From Ophioderma brevispina (Eukaryota > Echinodermata > Ophiuroidea > Amphilepidida > Ophiodermatidae): DNA of 64,000 bases. Both the position numbers and the translations under genes were made by a program. Below the pieces are notes generated by a model, which worked only from the letters and a program-made list of their open reading frames with translations, was not told the DNA's origin and did no database searches. This document shows, in pieces, positions 1-10,834 of the stretch. The stretch's first letter is position 1; each line of letters opens with the position of its first letter. The DNA is taken from the NCBI GenBank assembly GCA_023653785.1, contig JAMKCH010012738.1:23897-87896 (forward strand). Reading direction: 5' to 3'.

Positions 1-280
1 AAGCACTCCAAGGAAAGACCCGTTGTTTCAAATCCAAATATTAAAAAGTACTTGATTTGTGATTGTAATGGTGATAATCTGCACCGAACTGTCATTTATT
101 CTGATCTTGCTTGTTTTTTTGATCGGCATAGACTTACCTCGCCTTACCATTGGTGTTCCCCATAATCGTTCTGTGTGTTCCTGTCCATGCTGCGGGCATG
201 CCCTCCTGACTTTATAATTGTCTCCCCTAATATTGTCCCCTTCCCCCTTCCTAAATTATTACTTGTAGATTTTAGATTTA

Positions 281-813
281 AGCAATAATGGCCCATTTTT
301 GAAGAGCGCCCCCAATTTTCAAAAGTGATATTTTGGAACAGTTACGTTGGTAATTCTCTAGGAAACTATGCCTGCGAATGAGAACGCTAAAAATGCGTAT
401 ATCATTAAATAAGCGATTTTGTAATTAGAATTGGGATCCCAGATTGATTTAACGGCAGAGCTGGAAATGCTACGTTTATGTCGTCCACATGATGAAATAG
501 TGCCACCTCGAGAAGATAACCCCTAACTTGATGGCCCTGAACCGCAATAAAAAACAACTAATGGATGAGCGTAGACACGTCATGGGCTATTTCCTGGCTA
601 TTCACATTGGAAGGCCGTTTCCAGCAGGACGTTGTTGAATTATCGGGATCCCGATATAATTATTCTAATTACAAAATTCCTTCATTTGTGACACACACAC
701 ATTTTATCGAGCTTAACCATTCACAGGTATAGTTTACTAGCCGTTACCAATGCAACCGGTAAAATCTCAATTTTTTTGAAAATTGGGGACTCTTCAAAAA
801 AGGTGCTAAATTC
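281..813 (+). mobile_element. TTAA-type MITE, family 1, copy A
   Basis: Non-autonomous element with terminal inverted repeats. The left end reads AGCAATAATGG followed by TTTTTGAAGAGCGCCCCC. The right end is its imperfect reverse complement. TTAA lies at 814-817 on the right, and TTTAA borders the left end. Subterminal sequences such as AATTGGGATCCC and ATCGGGATCCCGAT are shared with the copy at 6827-7368, which lies in the opposite orientation. No coding capacity is visible. TTAA targets are used by piggyBac- and Kolobok-type transposases, so the superfamily is undecided. This copy is more decayed at its right end than the second copy. Confidence 0.75.
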
Positions 814-1125
814 TTAATGTTTTATCCAATTATCTCAACTCTTTTTATTGGTGAGGTGAAATCAAAGATTAGAGCCCTTGGGGTTTATTTTGATTTCTCC
901 CATAAATACATAATGAGATAAACTATTAATAATTTTAATTATATTACCATACAATATTCCTGTATCACTATTTCATGCATAATAACTTTGTAAATCTATG
1001 TACCGTTATATCAATTGTGTTATATCAGATTGATTTTTTATCATCATTGTTCTGACTGAAATAAATCCAAATTGAATTTGGTAAAATTGGACGTCTAAAT
1101 TTGTTGGCCAGCATTAGAGGATTAA

Positions 1126-1803
1126 GGTGGTTCCCATGTTTAGCTCAAAGTACTAAATTAGATCTACAGATCATTTTCCCAATATGTTTTTCCACATCTT
1201 ACATTTAAAACAAAAGAATTGTCTTCTACATTCCCACAGGCTTTTCAGCTCTCATCATGTCAAAACTCGCAATCACAAATACAGGGTTTTTCATATTTTT
1301 ATTACGTTTTTGAAATTTTTTTCTGGTGAACCCTACCCGCCACCCTCTCCTATTTTCATTTTTCCTGCAGATTATGAACGCAGGTGTGCTCTTTCATAAC
1401 TTCCTTGCTGCGGGTATCTTAGAAATAACTATACCTCAAGATATTGGGTCCCTTGGTTTTCAAAAATGTGTTAAAATCATGTGTTTTTTTGGAAAAATAA
1501 CCCATATCTTGAGTTAGGGGTATTTCTATGTTACCCGCAGCAAGGAACTTATGAAAGAGTACACCTGCTTTCATAACCTGCAGCAAATGAAATAGGAGGT
1601 AGGGTTCACCAGAAAAAATTCACAATGTAAAAATATGAAAAACCCTGTATTTTTGTGATTTTTGACATCTGAGAGCTGAAAGCTGTGGAAATGTAAAATG
1701 ACGACCCATTCCTTTTGTTTTAAATTGTTAAGATCTGACCACATATTGGGAAAAATGAATCTTTAGATCTATTTGTAACTCTTGAGCTACATATGGAACC
1801 ACC
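1126..1803. mobile_element. Full-length palindromic (snapback) MITE flanked by TTAA
   Basis: The left half starts GGTGGTTCC and the right half ends GGAACCACC. TTAA flanks both sides (1122-1125 and 1804-1807). Almost the whole 678 bp folds on itself: motifs such as CAGGGTTTTTCATATTTT, GGTGAACCCTACC and GCTGCGGGTA recur as reverse complements at mirrored positions, with the centre near 1460-1470. No transposase is encoded. Short open frames in it are mirror-image noise. It resembles a solo TTAA-targeting snapback element. Confidence 0.8.
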
Positions 1804-1807
1804 TTAA

Positions 1808-2111
1808 CCCCACTGCAAATTGCAATAACGTTTTATACAATTTTAAAAATAGACCCGATAGCCTTTGGTCAATCTTGTGCATAGAGTGTCCCCTCCTCAC
1901 ATTGAGTCTGTGAAAAAGGCAGCACTTGGGTTATGTCGGTTGTGATGCCGATTTGAATTTACAGTTGTTATTGAGATGGCAAGTCCTACCCCTGTTGTGA
2001 GGCCTTGAATAGAAAACTGCATGAGGGCGCTGTTCAGAAAGGATTTAGGTTAGCCCAGACGATGGTGGCCAAGCCTCTTTCAATATAGCGACTCGCCAAA
2101 ACTAATCAAAG
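1808..2111. other. Intergenic, nothing recognised
   Basis: No coding, repeat or RNA signal seen between the palindromic MITE and the next element. Confidence 0.5.
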
Positions 2112-2113
2112 TA

Positions 2114-2900
2114 CAGGGTGACCCAATAAAAACTTTACCCAAAATGAAAGGGATATTTTTCCACTTTCTGTAGTTCGATATGTGGATTTTATTTTATCGT
2201 AAAGAATGGGTAATAGAGCATCTTACCTGAATTTTTAGTTCATTTTGGTTGAGTGGTTCTCAAGATATGTTCCACTGAACAATAAGTCGGCAAAACAGAC
2301 TTGTCCATGGAGCATCATTTTTCTTAGGCATGGTTGAACACAATTGCAACATCAAAAGTAATTTATCTCAATGATCTTACCTTTAGTTAGGACTATCTTC
2401 CACATGTCCTCCCTGATTTGCGATGCACTTGGTAGCCCTGGAGTGCATGTGTTAAACAGCTCTTGATGTTACACGCATTCTCCTAATTGTGTTAAATGCA
2501 TCGTTTACCCATTGTCGTAGTTCTGGTGATGTGTTTGGGGACCCTCATTGTAAACTCTAGCTTTTACATCACCCCATAGCCAAAAATCTAGCAGAGTTAG
2601 TTCCGGTGACCGAGGGGCCATTTCACCGCATGCCCTAATCCAATGATCTGATTTGGAAAGAGTTCCTGAAGACAGTTTCTAACCATTACAGACCTGTGTG
2701 CTGGTGTACCGTCTTGAAGAAACCAGGCCGACGAATTGGTCCATTTCTTTGCTGCTGAAAAATGCGCCGCAACTCTGGTTCCAAATGTTAATTAACGATA
2801 TTGAGATAACCAGCACCATTCAAATTTCCATCAATAAAAATTATTTTTTCCTTATTCAGAACCCTTACAGTTGAGTTGATTCTTCAACTCCAACGGTTTT
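2114..2900 (-). mobile_element. Decayed DDE transposon (Tc1/mariner-like) remnant
   Basis: The end begins CAGGGTGACCCAATAAAA after a TA dinucleotide at 2112-2113. The first ~230 bp (terminus plus subterminal region) recurs at 45268-45496, which shows a repeated family. A degenerate transposase reads on the minus strand from about 2840 to 2340. The opposite terminus was not located, so the right boundary is approximate. Confidence 0.65.
2340..2840 (-). pseudogene. Degenerate DDE transposase (C-terminal half)
   Basis: Minus-strand reading in shifting frames gives the core of an insect/marine-invertebrate type DDE transposase. In order these are NGAGYLNIVN, then WFLQDGTPAHRSVMVRNCL (the catalytic Asp motif QDG.PAH), then APRSPELTLLDFWLWGDVK (the RSPDLTPLDFFLWG block that holds the last acidic residue), then VYNEGPQTHH. 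At least two frameshifts and several stops interrupt it, so it cannot make an active enzyme. In life such proteins cut and paste DNA at TA sites in the nucleus. Family assignment rests on these motifs; the exact Tc1/mariner subgroup is not resolved. Confidence 0.75.
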
Positions 2901-2995
2901 GGAAATATAAGAAAATATTTTGTGACAACATAAAAATTCAGAAGTTTTCATCAAGATTTTACTTGTGATATCTTGGCCACCCTCCCTTGGGCCAG

Positions 2996-3180
2996 CCTAA
3001 CATGAGGTGCCAACAAGATTGCATTTTTTTTGTCACTTTTGTTTTTACCCAACTGGAGGTGTCAAAGTATGTTTTCCATTCATTGGGTTGCCATTTTTAG
3101 ACCTTGGGGAAGTGTAATAATTGTATTAGTGGTTTTTACTAGGAATTTCAATTATTTTTAATGACTGAACCGGAAATACA
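2996..3180 (+). repeat. 185-bp direct duplication, copy 1
   Basis: Runs from CCTAACATGAGGTGCCAAC to GAACCGGAAATACA. It is nearly identical to 3771-3957, in the same orientation about 775 bp downstream. Neither copy is coding. Confidence 0.85.
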
Positions 3181-3770
3181 AATCTCAAGATGGGTCATTC
3201 CATGCCAATTCAACAAATCGAGTACACCATCACCTCGTGGATTTCTTTCCTTTTTGGTGTATTGAAAGATATTCACGAGAAACTAAAATCCTGAAAATTT
3301 GAGCTCTGTACCTCTTTTCGTTTTCACGCTACAGCAATTTTAAATTGGAGGGGGGTCACCTCAAGAACATGTACCAGTGTGAAATTCAATATTCAGATGG
3401 GCCATAAGTAAAGAACTACGCCCCTCAAATCCTTCAAACTTGGCTTTCTGGATAACCTTTTGCTGCAGATTGCAAATATGTGAACAGAAAAAAATGCACC
3501 TTGCCCCAATTTAAAATAACAGGGGGTCAAAAATGGCCCCAAAACCACTCGGACCATACTTTGGGGGGGCCCATAATTCAAAAAGTAAAAGTGATATAAC
3601 TTCCAAATTTGGGCTGATGAAAGCTTATCTTGAATACTACCCTTGTGTACAATCTTATACTTATATCAGCTTTATTGGAAGAGATATAGCTGTCGCAAAA
3701 AGGCAAAAAGCAAAAAGTCCAAATTAACCTTGACTTGACCCCCCTAAAAATCAATGTCAGACATTTTGCA
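3181..3770. other. Spacer between direct duplicates
   Basis: No gene recognised. Short overlapping open frames on both strands have no family resemblance. Confidence 0.4.
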
Positions 3771-3957
3771 CCTAACATGAGGTGCCAACAAGATTGCATT
3801 TTTTTTGTCACTTTTGTTTTGTACCCAACTGGAGGTGTCAAAGTATGTTTTCCATTCATTGGGTTGCCATTTTTAGACCTTGGGGAAGTGTAATTATTTT
3901 ATTAGCAGTTTTTTAATAGGAATTTCAATTTTTTTTAATGATTGAACCGGAAATGCA
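3771..3957 (+). repeat. 185-bp direct duplication, copy 2
   Basis: Second copy of the block at 2996-3180, differing by a few substitutions and short indels in T-rich runs. Confidence 0.85.
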
Positions 3958-4575
3958 AGCAACATTAAAACACATAATGTTGGTATGATAATTGTTCTGC
4001 CATATTTTTTAGAAGTTGATCTGATGAGGACCCTTGAATCACAGCCCCAAGAAATGGTAAATTCTTACGGCACAGACTGAGGTAATTTGAATTAAGGTGT
4101 ATCACTCTCAAACCAATCAATACTAGGATTTATGGAATGAATGAAAGTATTAGGCCAATCCTCATCTCTTAGAATTTGTTGATTTACTTTTTGAGATAAG
4201 TTTTTAAACTAAATTGGAAAAATATTGCAGCTTGAGAAAATAAAATACATAAAGTAACAGGAAATTTCAATTTGTGAAGTTACATTTTTGACCATTTTAC
4301 TTTTGAACGAAAACTCCAACTGTTGTCAAACAAAAAGCAATAGTATTTTTCCCCTCATTTCAATTTGCAGTTTGCATCTTGTCCCTGAGCTTGCTAATCA
4401 GAGCAAGACTAAGAAATCACTTTTTTTTGTGTATGTACATTTTACATGTATGTATGTAGTGTCCAGGCATTTTGGTTAAAAGTTTTGAAATTTGTTACAA
4501 ATGCTTGGGCCAATTGCAGCCAAATTTATCAGAAGAACCACTGGCCCATTGAACGAAGGTATACTCCAATTTATG
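3958..4575. other. Intergenic, nothing recognised
   Basis: AT-rich non-coding sequence. No feature supported. Confidence 0.4.
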
Positions 4576-4860
4576 TGGACTGATTAAAGGGACATTCTTT
4601 GAAAATCTATCCGTTCGTTTTTCTGCCACAAATCAAATGCTACGGTCACTAAACTTGGTCAGTATGACCAAAAGCCCATGAGGTGTTCTCCAATTGGGGG
4701 TGAGAGGTCATGTGAGCCAAATAAAGGGGCATTCTTTGAAAATCTATCAATTAATTTGTCTACCACCAATCAAATGCTGCGATCACCAAACTTGATCAGT
4801 ATGACCCAAAGTCCCAATGTAGGTTATGTGAATGGATTAAAGGGCATTCTCACATTATGA
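4576..4860 (+). repeat. Tandem repeat, two ~145-bp units
   Basis: The block GACATTCTTTGAAAATCTAT ... AATCAAATGCTACGGTCAC ... AAACTTGGTCAGTATGACC is repeated with substitutions (GGGGCATTCTTTGAAAATCT ... AATCAAATGCTGCGATCAC ... AAACTTGATCAGTATGACCC). A third partial start (GGATTAAAGGGCATTCTCA) closes the array. Confidence 0.75.
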
Positions 4861-4901
4861 AGTGGTACAGATGCAAATATGTGACAGTATACAAATATTA
4901 A

Positions 4902-5043
4902 CTGACTATGAGTGTGATGGTAAAAATATGATCACAAGGTGAAAGATGGATTGTTCCATTTCACGAGCCGCAGGCGAGTGAAATGGAACAATCCATCTTT
5001 GACCGAGTGATCATATTTTTACCATCACACGAATACTAGGCAG
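4902..5043. mobile_element. TTAA-flanked hairpin element (snapback MITE)
   Basis: A near-perfect palindrome. GTGTGATGGTAAAAATATGA on the left pairs with its reverse complement on the right. The inner arms GATGGATTGTTCCATTTCAC and its complement meet at a GC-rich tip (GAGCCGCAGGCGAG). TTAA lies at 4898-4901 and 5044-5047. The transcript or single strand would form a hairpin of about 60 bp. Confidence 0.75.
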
Positions 5044-5047
5044 TTAA

Positions 5048-5883
5048 TATTTGTTTTATATAACTCATACAATAGATTCTGGTCATTTAATAATTATATA
5101 GCATATCTAGCCTAGGCCTGGATCTACAGGACCTATGAGTATGAAAAGAATGACAAGTTCCATGATTTTCAAAGAAAGCAAAAGCGTACTTACCTTTGTA
5201 GACCATAATTTACGAGGTGATATTTCCAGGCATTCAAGTAGAGTTCAAGTTTCAAAGAATCAAAGTTCCAGAATCCAGTTTAATTCAAAATCCGATTATA
5301 AAATTTCAACATGTAACGCCGACATCAATCTTTTCTCCAACATGTCCAACAGTAATAGTTCAAAAGCAGCCTCAAATAAGTCAGGCTGCTCCCCGTGGCT
5401 ACAGCATAGTCTGACAGAATCTTGACAGCGTATTTTATTTGACGCTTTGTGTTTTTTAATCGGCCTCGTCAATTAAATCCACTAGATCTGATTCATTTAC
5501 TAGCGCAAATCGAGGAGTTGCTTCAGTGGACGCCATGTTATCGTCTGCAAGGAAAACTTTTTCATCATCGTAGTCACTCGTTCGGATTGGCACAGTTCCA
5601 TACATTGCTATGGCGTTGTACAGTCGTAGCGAACGGGGGATGAAAGTACGAAATTACGTGCTAACAACCTCTTCATCAGACTTCGTTTTGTCGCTCATAC
5701 TGTACACGCACGGCATGTTTAACACAAATCGTGCGGGTGGAAATAGAGGCATGTGATAGTAAAACTATCAACGCGTTAATAGTTAATTTTGTAGACCATT
5801 GAGATGATGGTAACTCTATTGAATAGTCACGTGGCACAAATAAACAATTAATGACTAGAATCTATGTATGAGTTATATAATAC
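5048..5883 (-). mobile_element. TTAA-flanked TIR element carrying a Crypton-like coding relic
   Basis: The ends are inverted repeats of about 50 bp. The left end contains TATATAACTCATACAATAGA followed by TTCTGGTCATTTAAT; the right end carries the reverse complement with a few changes. TTAA borders are at 5044-5047 and 5884-5887. On the minus strand the interior encodes a short peptide segment typical of Crypton-derived proteins. Size (~840 bp) and broken frame make it non-autonomous. Confidence 0.65.
5395..5605 (-). pseudogene. Crypton/DUF3504-like N-terminal fragment
   Basis: The minus strand reads MASTEATPRFALVNESD then LVDLIDEAD. After a +1 shift it continues KNTKRQIKYAVKILSDYAVA. The pattern R-F-x-x-V-x-E-x-x-L-x-x-L-I-D-x-x-D, then x-N-T-K-R-x-x-K-x-A-V-K-I, is the start of many invertebrate proteins that carry a Crypton-type tyrosine recombinase-derived domain (DUF3504, KIAA1958/QRICH1-like). 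The catalytic part is absent. A splice-donor-like AAAG/GTAAGTACGC lies downstream on the same strand near 5190-5205. It could be a captured first exon or an internal relic of a larger element. Confidence 0.5.
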
Positions 5884-5891
5884 TTAATATT

Positions 5892-6822
5892 ATCACCCTG
5901 GCTTGAAAAGCAGTAAGGGGATTTTGAGAGAGGAGGAGTGCACATTTTTTTGAAACAAGTTCGAAGTCCAATTTATTCCAGACTTGGGGTTAAGGTGCAA
6001 TAGGGGTTCATTCATATGTGGATGATATCAAAGGTCATAGACCAAGGTCAAAGGTTATCTGAGGTCATGTTCCATACTGTCATCGTGTCGGGGATGACGC
6101 AAGTTTACTTTAACCCTCTTAGTCGCTAGCTCATGACTCATATGGAGTGTACGTAGATTGGCCTCTGATGACCTCATGTGATTGTGATCTTTGACCCCAT
6201 TCACAAACCACAATGGCATACATTGTATGACACTTGTTCTGAATTTCTTTGATATTATGTTACAATGTATGTACCTGACATCATTCACTATGACTACATA
6301 TGTTTCTGATGACCACATGTACATTTTTTCCGATGTATTTTAATAGAGGACATAATTGTATGTGCACATTTTTTTTATTTTTTTTACAAAAAACAAATTT
6401 AAAGCTCCAATAATGAAATTTAGATGGGGGAGGGTGCCCCCTCTTTTGGGAAACTGCATCGTAGAAAATATATTTAGCTTCAGAGGATGACAGTTAAATT
6501 GGTTAATTCTACGAAACCAGCTTCTTTCAATTAGGGAATAGTTTTGTTGTGGGCCGCCAACATAGCTTGCAGGACCACTTAGCAGTCCATTGTGCATGTG
6601 ATGTGATGTGTCACTAAAAGGTTTTGTATGTGAATGTTAAGTTTTTTTTAATGCAGCTCAATTGAAAAGTTGAAGTTCAGTTGGAACCAAACTTCTGTTA
6701 TAGGTGCAACATGGGATCCCTCGTATGTTGATGAGGTCAAAGGTCACATGCCACAGTCAAAGGTTGTGTGAGGCCGAGTTGAAATAGGCTGCTGGTGGCC
6801 CACAGCTTACATGTATATTCTT
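5892..6822. other. Non-coding region with AGGTCA-rich diverged repeat
   Basis: A block around 5990-6075 (GGTGCAATAGGG ... AAAGGTCATAGACCAAGGTC) resembles one at 6703-6775 (GGTGCAACATGG ... GGTCAAAGGTCACATGCC). This suggests two diverged copies about 710 bp apart, both rich in AGGTCA half-sites. The short open frames have no recognisable product. Confidence 0.4.
6734..6746 (+). promoter_or_regulatory. Perfect DR1 motif (AGGTCA-A-AGGTCA)
   Basis: Two direct AGGTCA half-sites separated by one base, the consensus for HNF4/RXR-type nuclear receptors. It sits in repetitive non-coding DNA with no gene nearby, so regulatory function is unproven and it may be only a repeat-borne motif. Confidence 0.2.
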
Positions 6823-6826
6823 TTAA

Positions 6827-7368
6827 AGCAATATTAGCACATTTTTTTGAAGAGCGCCCCAATTCAAAAAAATTGAGATTTTTACACGGTTGCATTGTTA
6901 ACTGGCTAGTAAACTATACCTGTGAATGGTTAAGCTCGAAAATGTCTGTGTCACAAATGAAGGAATTTTGTAATTAGAATAATTATTATCGGGGATCCCG
7001 ATAATAATTCAACACCTGCTGGAAACGGCCTTCCAATGTGAAATAGCCGGGAAATAGCACCATGTACGTGTCTCCCTCATCTTAGTTGTTTTTTTTGGTT
7101 CAGGCAAGTAAAGTTAGAGGTTATCTTCTCAAAGTGGCACTATTTCATCATGGACGGACATAAACGTAGCATTTCCATTTCCAGCTCTGCCATTAAGTCC
7201 TATCTGGGATCCCAATTCTAATTACAAAATCGCTTATTTTATGATAAATACGCATTTCTTAGCATTCTCGTTCAGGTATAGTTTCCTAGACAATTACCAA
7301 CATAACTGTGCCAAAATATCAACTTTTAAAAATTGGGGGCACTCTTCAAAAAATGTGCCATTATTGCT
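6827..7368 (-). mobile_element. TTAA-type MITE, family 1, copy B
   Basis: 542 bp bounded by TTAA at 6823-6826 and 7369-7372. The left TIR is AGCAATATTAGCACATTTTT and the right TIR ends AAAAAATGTGCCATTATTGCT. The whole length matches copy A (281-813) in reverse orientation, including the ATCGGGGATCCCGATAATAA core and the stretch ACATAAACGTAGCATTTCC. This is the better-preserved copy and defines the element ends. Confidence 0.85.
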
Positions 7369-7372
7369 TTAA

Positions 7373-9834
7373 TATAACGAGTGCGCAAGCCAAGATCCGC
7401 AAAATTCTAGTTTTGTAATAATGTATAATGCATGCTTGCTAAATTATGCTGTAAATGAGATTTTGTGTGACAGGACCGTATTTCACAATTGTTTTCATCT
7501 AATGATCTTTGTCAGTTTCCTAGTCAGTTTCCTGGTAGTCATTCGATAGTACAATGAAAAACCTCTGGGGATAGGCATCAACTTATTTTCCTAATGGACT
7601 GATGTCTGGACCTTGAAAATAACAACTCAAATATCCCTCATAAATTCAAATTTACTGTTAGAATATAGGTGCTGTGCAAGTGACTGTTACTTGACCCCGG
7701 TATTTGCACTGGGTTAACCACAAAGCATGCATTGTATGATGGGATGTTCTGAAATCATCCTCTGGGTGCAAAGCTGCAGAGATAGCAGTTGCATCCCAGT
7801 GATGAGTATCAACCTGTACATGTAATTAACATTATTAATAATCTTGCTACATTGCTCTTGATGCTCAGTCATACATCAATCATACAAGTTTGAGGTTATT
7901 GGGACATGTATGTTTTATGTAGAAAACCACTTGATGTGGGTGCAGCAATGTCTCCTTTTTCTCCTCTTCAGTGTCCTATTCCTCATTGATAAAAACAAAG
8001 CAAACCAGGTGTGTAAAACAAGACACTTCATTTCAGATGCTTTCTAGGAAGAGCTGAGATACTAATAACTCTCACTCTCTTTGCCTTGTTTCTCATTGAA
8101 TGGTCTGAGCAATGGATGCGCATTGTACACATGGAACCATTTGCACAGAGGCCAAAGGTCATATTATGATACATGAAGTTGTATTTTGCTGTATTGCCTT
8201 TGATTTCATGTGCTACATGTATATGTGGTGAGTGTCATAGTTCTAAACATTGTATGATGATATCAAATGCAGTTACCCAGGCTATAGGAGCCAATTTTGC
8301 TACCCCACTTTTTATGTATGCTGAAGCCTGGGAAATTGGATATATGTGAGGCTTATGATACCAACTTCTCATAACTTGTTTGAGCCAATATACATGGTTG
8401 TAGAACATAACACCAACTGATCACAAAATAGATTTAATTGATGAACAAGCTCTATATCTTATTCTTGCTGATCAATTATGGTATCAATAAGGTACAAAAA
8501 CCATAGAACATAAGGCTTCAGCATCCAAAACAAATCCAAAGATCTTGGAAGTGGAACTGGGACAATACTGCAGGAGGGTGCACAACAAGCAATTAGCAAA
8601 AGGGTGGGAGGAAGAGGAAGCGAAGTCCGGATTCTTATTATATATGGTTAACTGACTATAATCATTTAAGATGATACACTGACCTTAATTGTATGCTCTG
8701 CATTAAATCACTTCTTTCAACTTAATAACTTCTAACTGTAAGTTGTCATATGTGGAATCAATGATCAAGAAATAAAAATTACAAATTGAGAACAGTTGTA
8801 CAGCTTATTTTCTGTGTGTAAAAGCTTGAAATAATATAGTAGTAAAGAAAGTGTGCATTTTGGAATGTCCAAACATGCAATAATTCTTACCAACAATGCT
8901 TTATTAACACTTTTGTGCAAAAGGTCTTGTGCACTTCCATTAGTGCATGGTGTCCACTTGACCCCCCAAAAAAAACCACTTCCTCTAATAGGAATTTTTC
9001 CATGAAATTTGGCACACATAATGATTACCCAGAGACGATATTATTACTGAAAGAAAATTTTATAAATATTGATCAGCTCGTAAATTAGGGACAGAACATT
9101 AATTTCCATGCATGCAAAAAAGCAGCCATATTGTTTTTGTTTTCTTGCACATTTAGTAGAAGACCAGCCTGTAGATCCCATGACCAAACTCTGGAGACAA
9201 AGATTTGAAGGCGTCTTGGGGTTCCCTGATCGATGTTGAAGGTTTGTGACTTGGGCTTGCCGCTTCAATGTTCCGGCATTTTGGGGAAGGGGCTATAAAC
9301 AAAGTTAACAGGGGGTAAAAATGGAGAACTGTCGCAATTGAATTAATATGCATGTCAAATTACTCGCCTTACCATACGGAATCTAAAAATGTATAGTTTG
9401 TTATAGATCCGACTTCAAATGAGGACGCTTTGGCCAAAAATGTCCAAAGGTCAATGCACTTTCAGTCAAGGCAAATTGTTAATAAACCGATTTAAAAAGA
9501 TGCCAAGTGTCTTTTTTTAATTATATGTGTCGTGCATGAAATTTTCATTTGCAACTTTTAATAGTTCAAATGTTAATAGCTCAAATGTTAGTCTTGACCT
9601 TGAATGCAAATGGCGGCTATTTCAGACCAAATTGATTACGTAGGGAAACAAAAAAGTAGGGATTGAAACATCTGGTGTTTTTTCCTAACGTGTTTACCAT
9701 TCATTTTACAGGGAAATCCGGACCATTTTAGGGTATTTAGCTATGGGATTTGCAATTTGTCATGTATTTGATAGTGAGCATAGTCGTTTACACTCATGGG
9801 TAACCACCAAAAGTCAAATATGCAGAATTACTAG
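7373..9834. other. Intergenic, nothing recognised
   Basis: About 2.5 kb without convincing coding sequence. The only structure noted is a short inverted pair, ATGCTGAAGCC near 8318 and GGCTTCAGCAT near 8512. Confidence 0.4.
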
Positions 9835-10780
9835 TGGGGGACTTTTAGTGGACAGATCTTATGTGAGTGTGCAATCCGGATAAAATTGTGAATTTTGGGA
9901 CACAAGTACTTTATACATGATAATCAAAAAAAATTGATGGACGCACTGCCACACCCTTCATGGCCCCCAGCTTGGATTTCAAGGTTACACAGCACAGAGG
10001 TAAAATTTTTAAAATTGTTCCGACATTGTTGTGAAAAGCACACCATGTTGTCTGTCTGGTTACAAGGACCAAAAAGGTATAGTTTATACTACCTGTGACT
10101 ATAGTTTAGGAATTATGGGTTTAAACATGGTAAAAAAGTCAATTTTGGTTTTAAGGGGTCAAAATTAAAAGTGCTCCATTTTTGTAAAATTGTTCAAATT
10201 GGTTGGTTTAGCTAATAGAATGAACTATAGGAATAGTTTTGACTTATCTACGTGTTCTGGTTATGACACCAAAATGGCGAATAAAGTCAAACAGCTATTG
10301 GCAGCTATTGATTCTATGACCTTGTGACCTATTTGTGGATAACATGAAAACTAAACAGAATGATACGGCAAACTATTCCTTATTCAATCCTTTAAGGTGA
10401 GGGAAACCAATTAACACAAATTAACTGAATCGAAGCAACTTTTAACTTTTGACCCAGGTACACCCAAAAATTGACCTTCACATTTTACAGTTTTTACCCC
10501 CATAACTCCGGAACTAGAAGTCATAGATAGTGCTAAACTATACTTTTTGGAGTCATTTGTGACCAGACAAACACATGGTGTGACTTTGACACATTCAGAA
10601 ACATTTTAAATTTTTGACCCCTGTATAACCTTGGAAACCCAAGCGGGGGCCATTAAGGGGGGTGGGCAAATGCTTCCATCATTTTATGATTATAAATGCC
10701 CAAGTACTTGTGTACAAAAAATCACAATTACGGAAGCGCACACTCTTAAACTACGGTCCCCTGCTTATACGGGGGACTAT
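9835..10780. mobile_element. Long-inverted-repeat (foldback) element, family 2 copy A
   Basis: The left arm (about 9835-10190) and right arm (about 10440-10780) are diverged reverse complements. Mirrored blocks include GACACAAGTACTT, CACACCATGTTGTCTGTCTG and TCATGGCCCCCAGCTTGG. The spacer contains AAATGGCGAATAAAG and no coding sequence. Part of the left arm is also related to the arm of the element at 43738-44583 (TATAGTTTATACTACCTGTG ... GGTAAAAAAGTCAATTTTG), so the two are copies of one palindromic family. The 67- and 74-residue open frames in the arms are mirror noise. Confidence 0.7.
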
Positions 10781-10834
10781 GAAATGAGAGGCAGCGTCCG
10801 TTGTCGTGATAAAAATTGGAACCCACCTGTGTAC

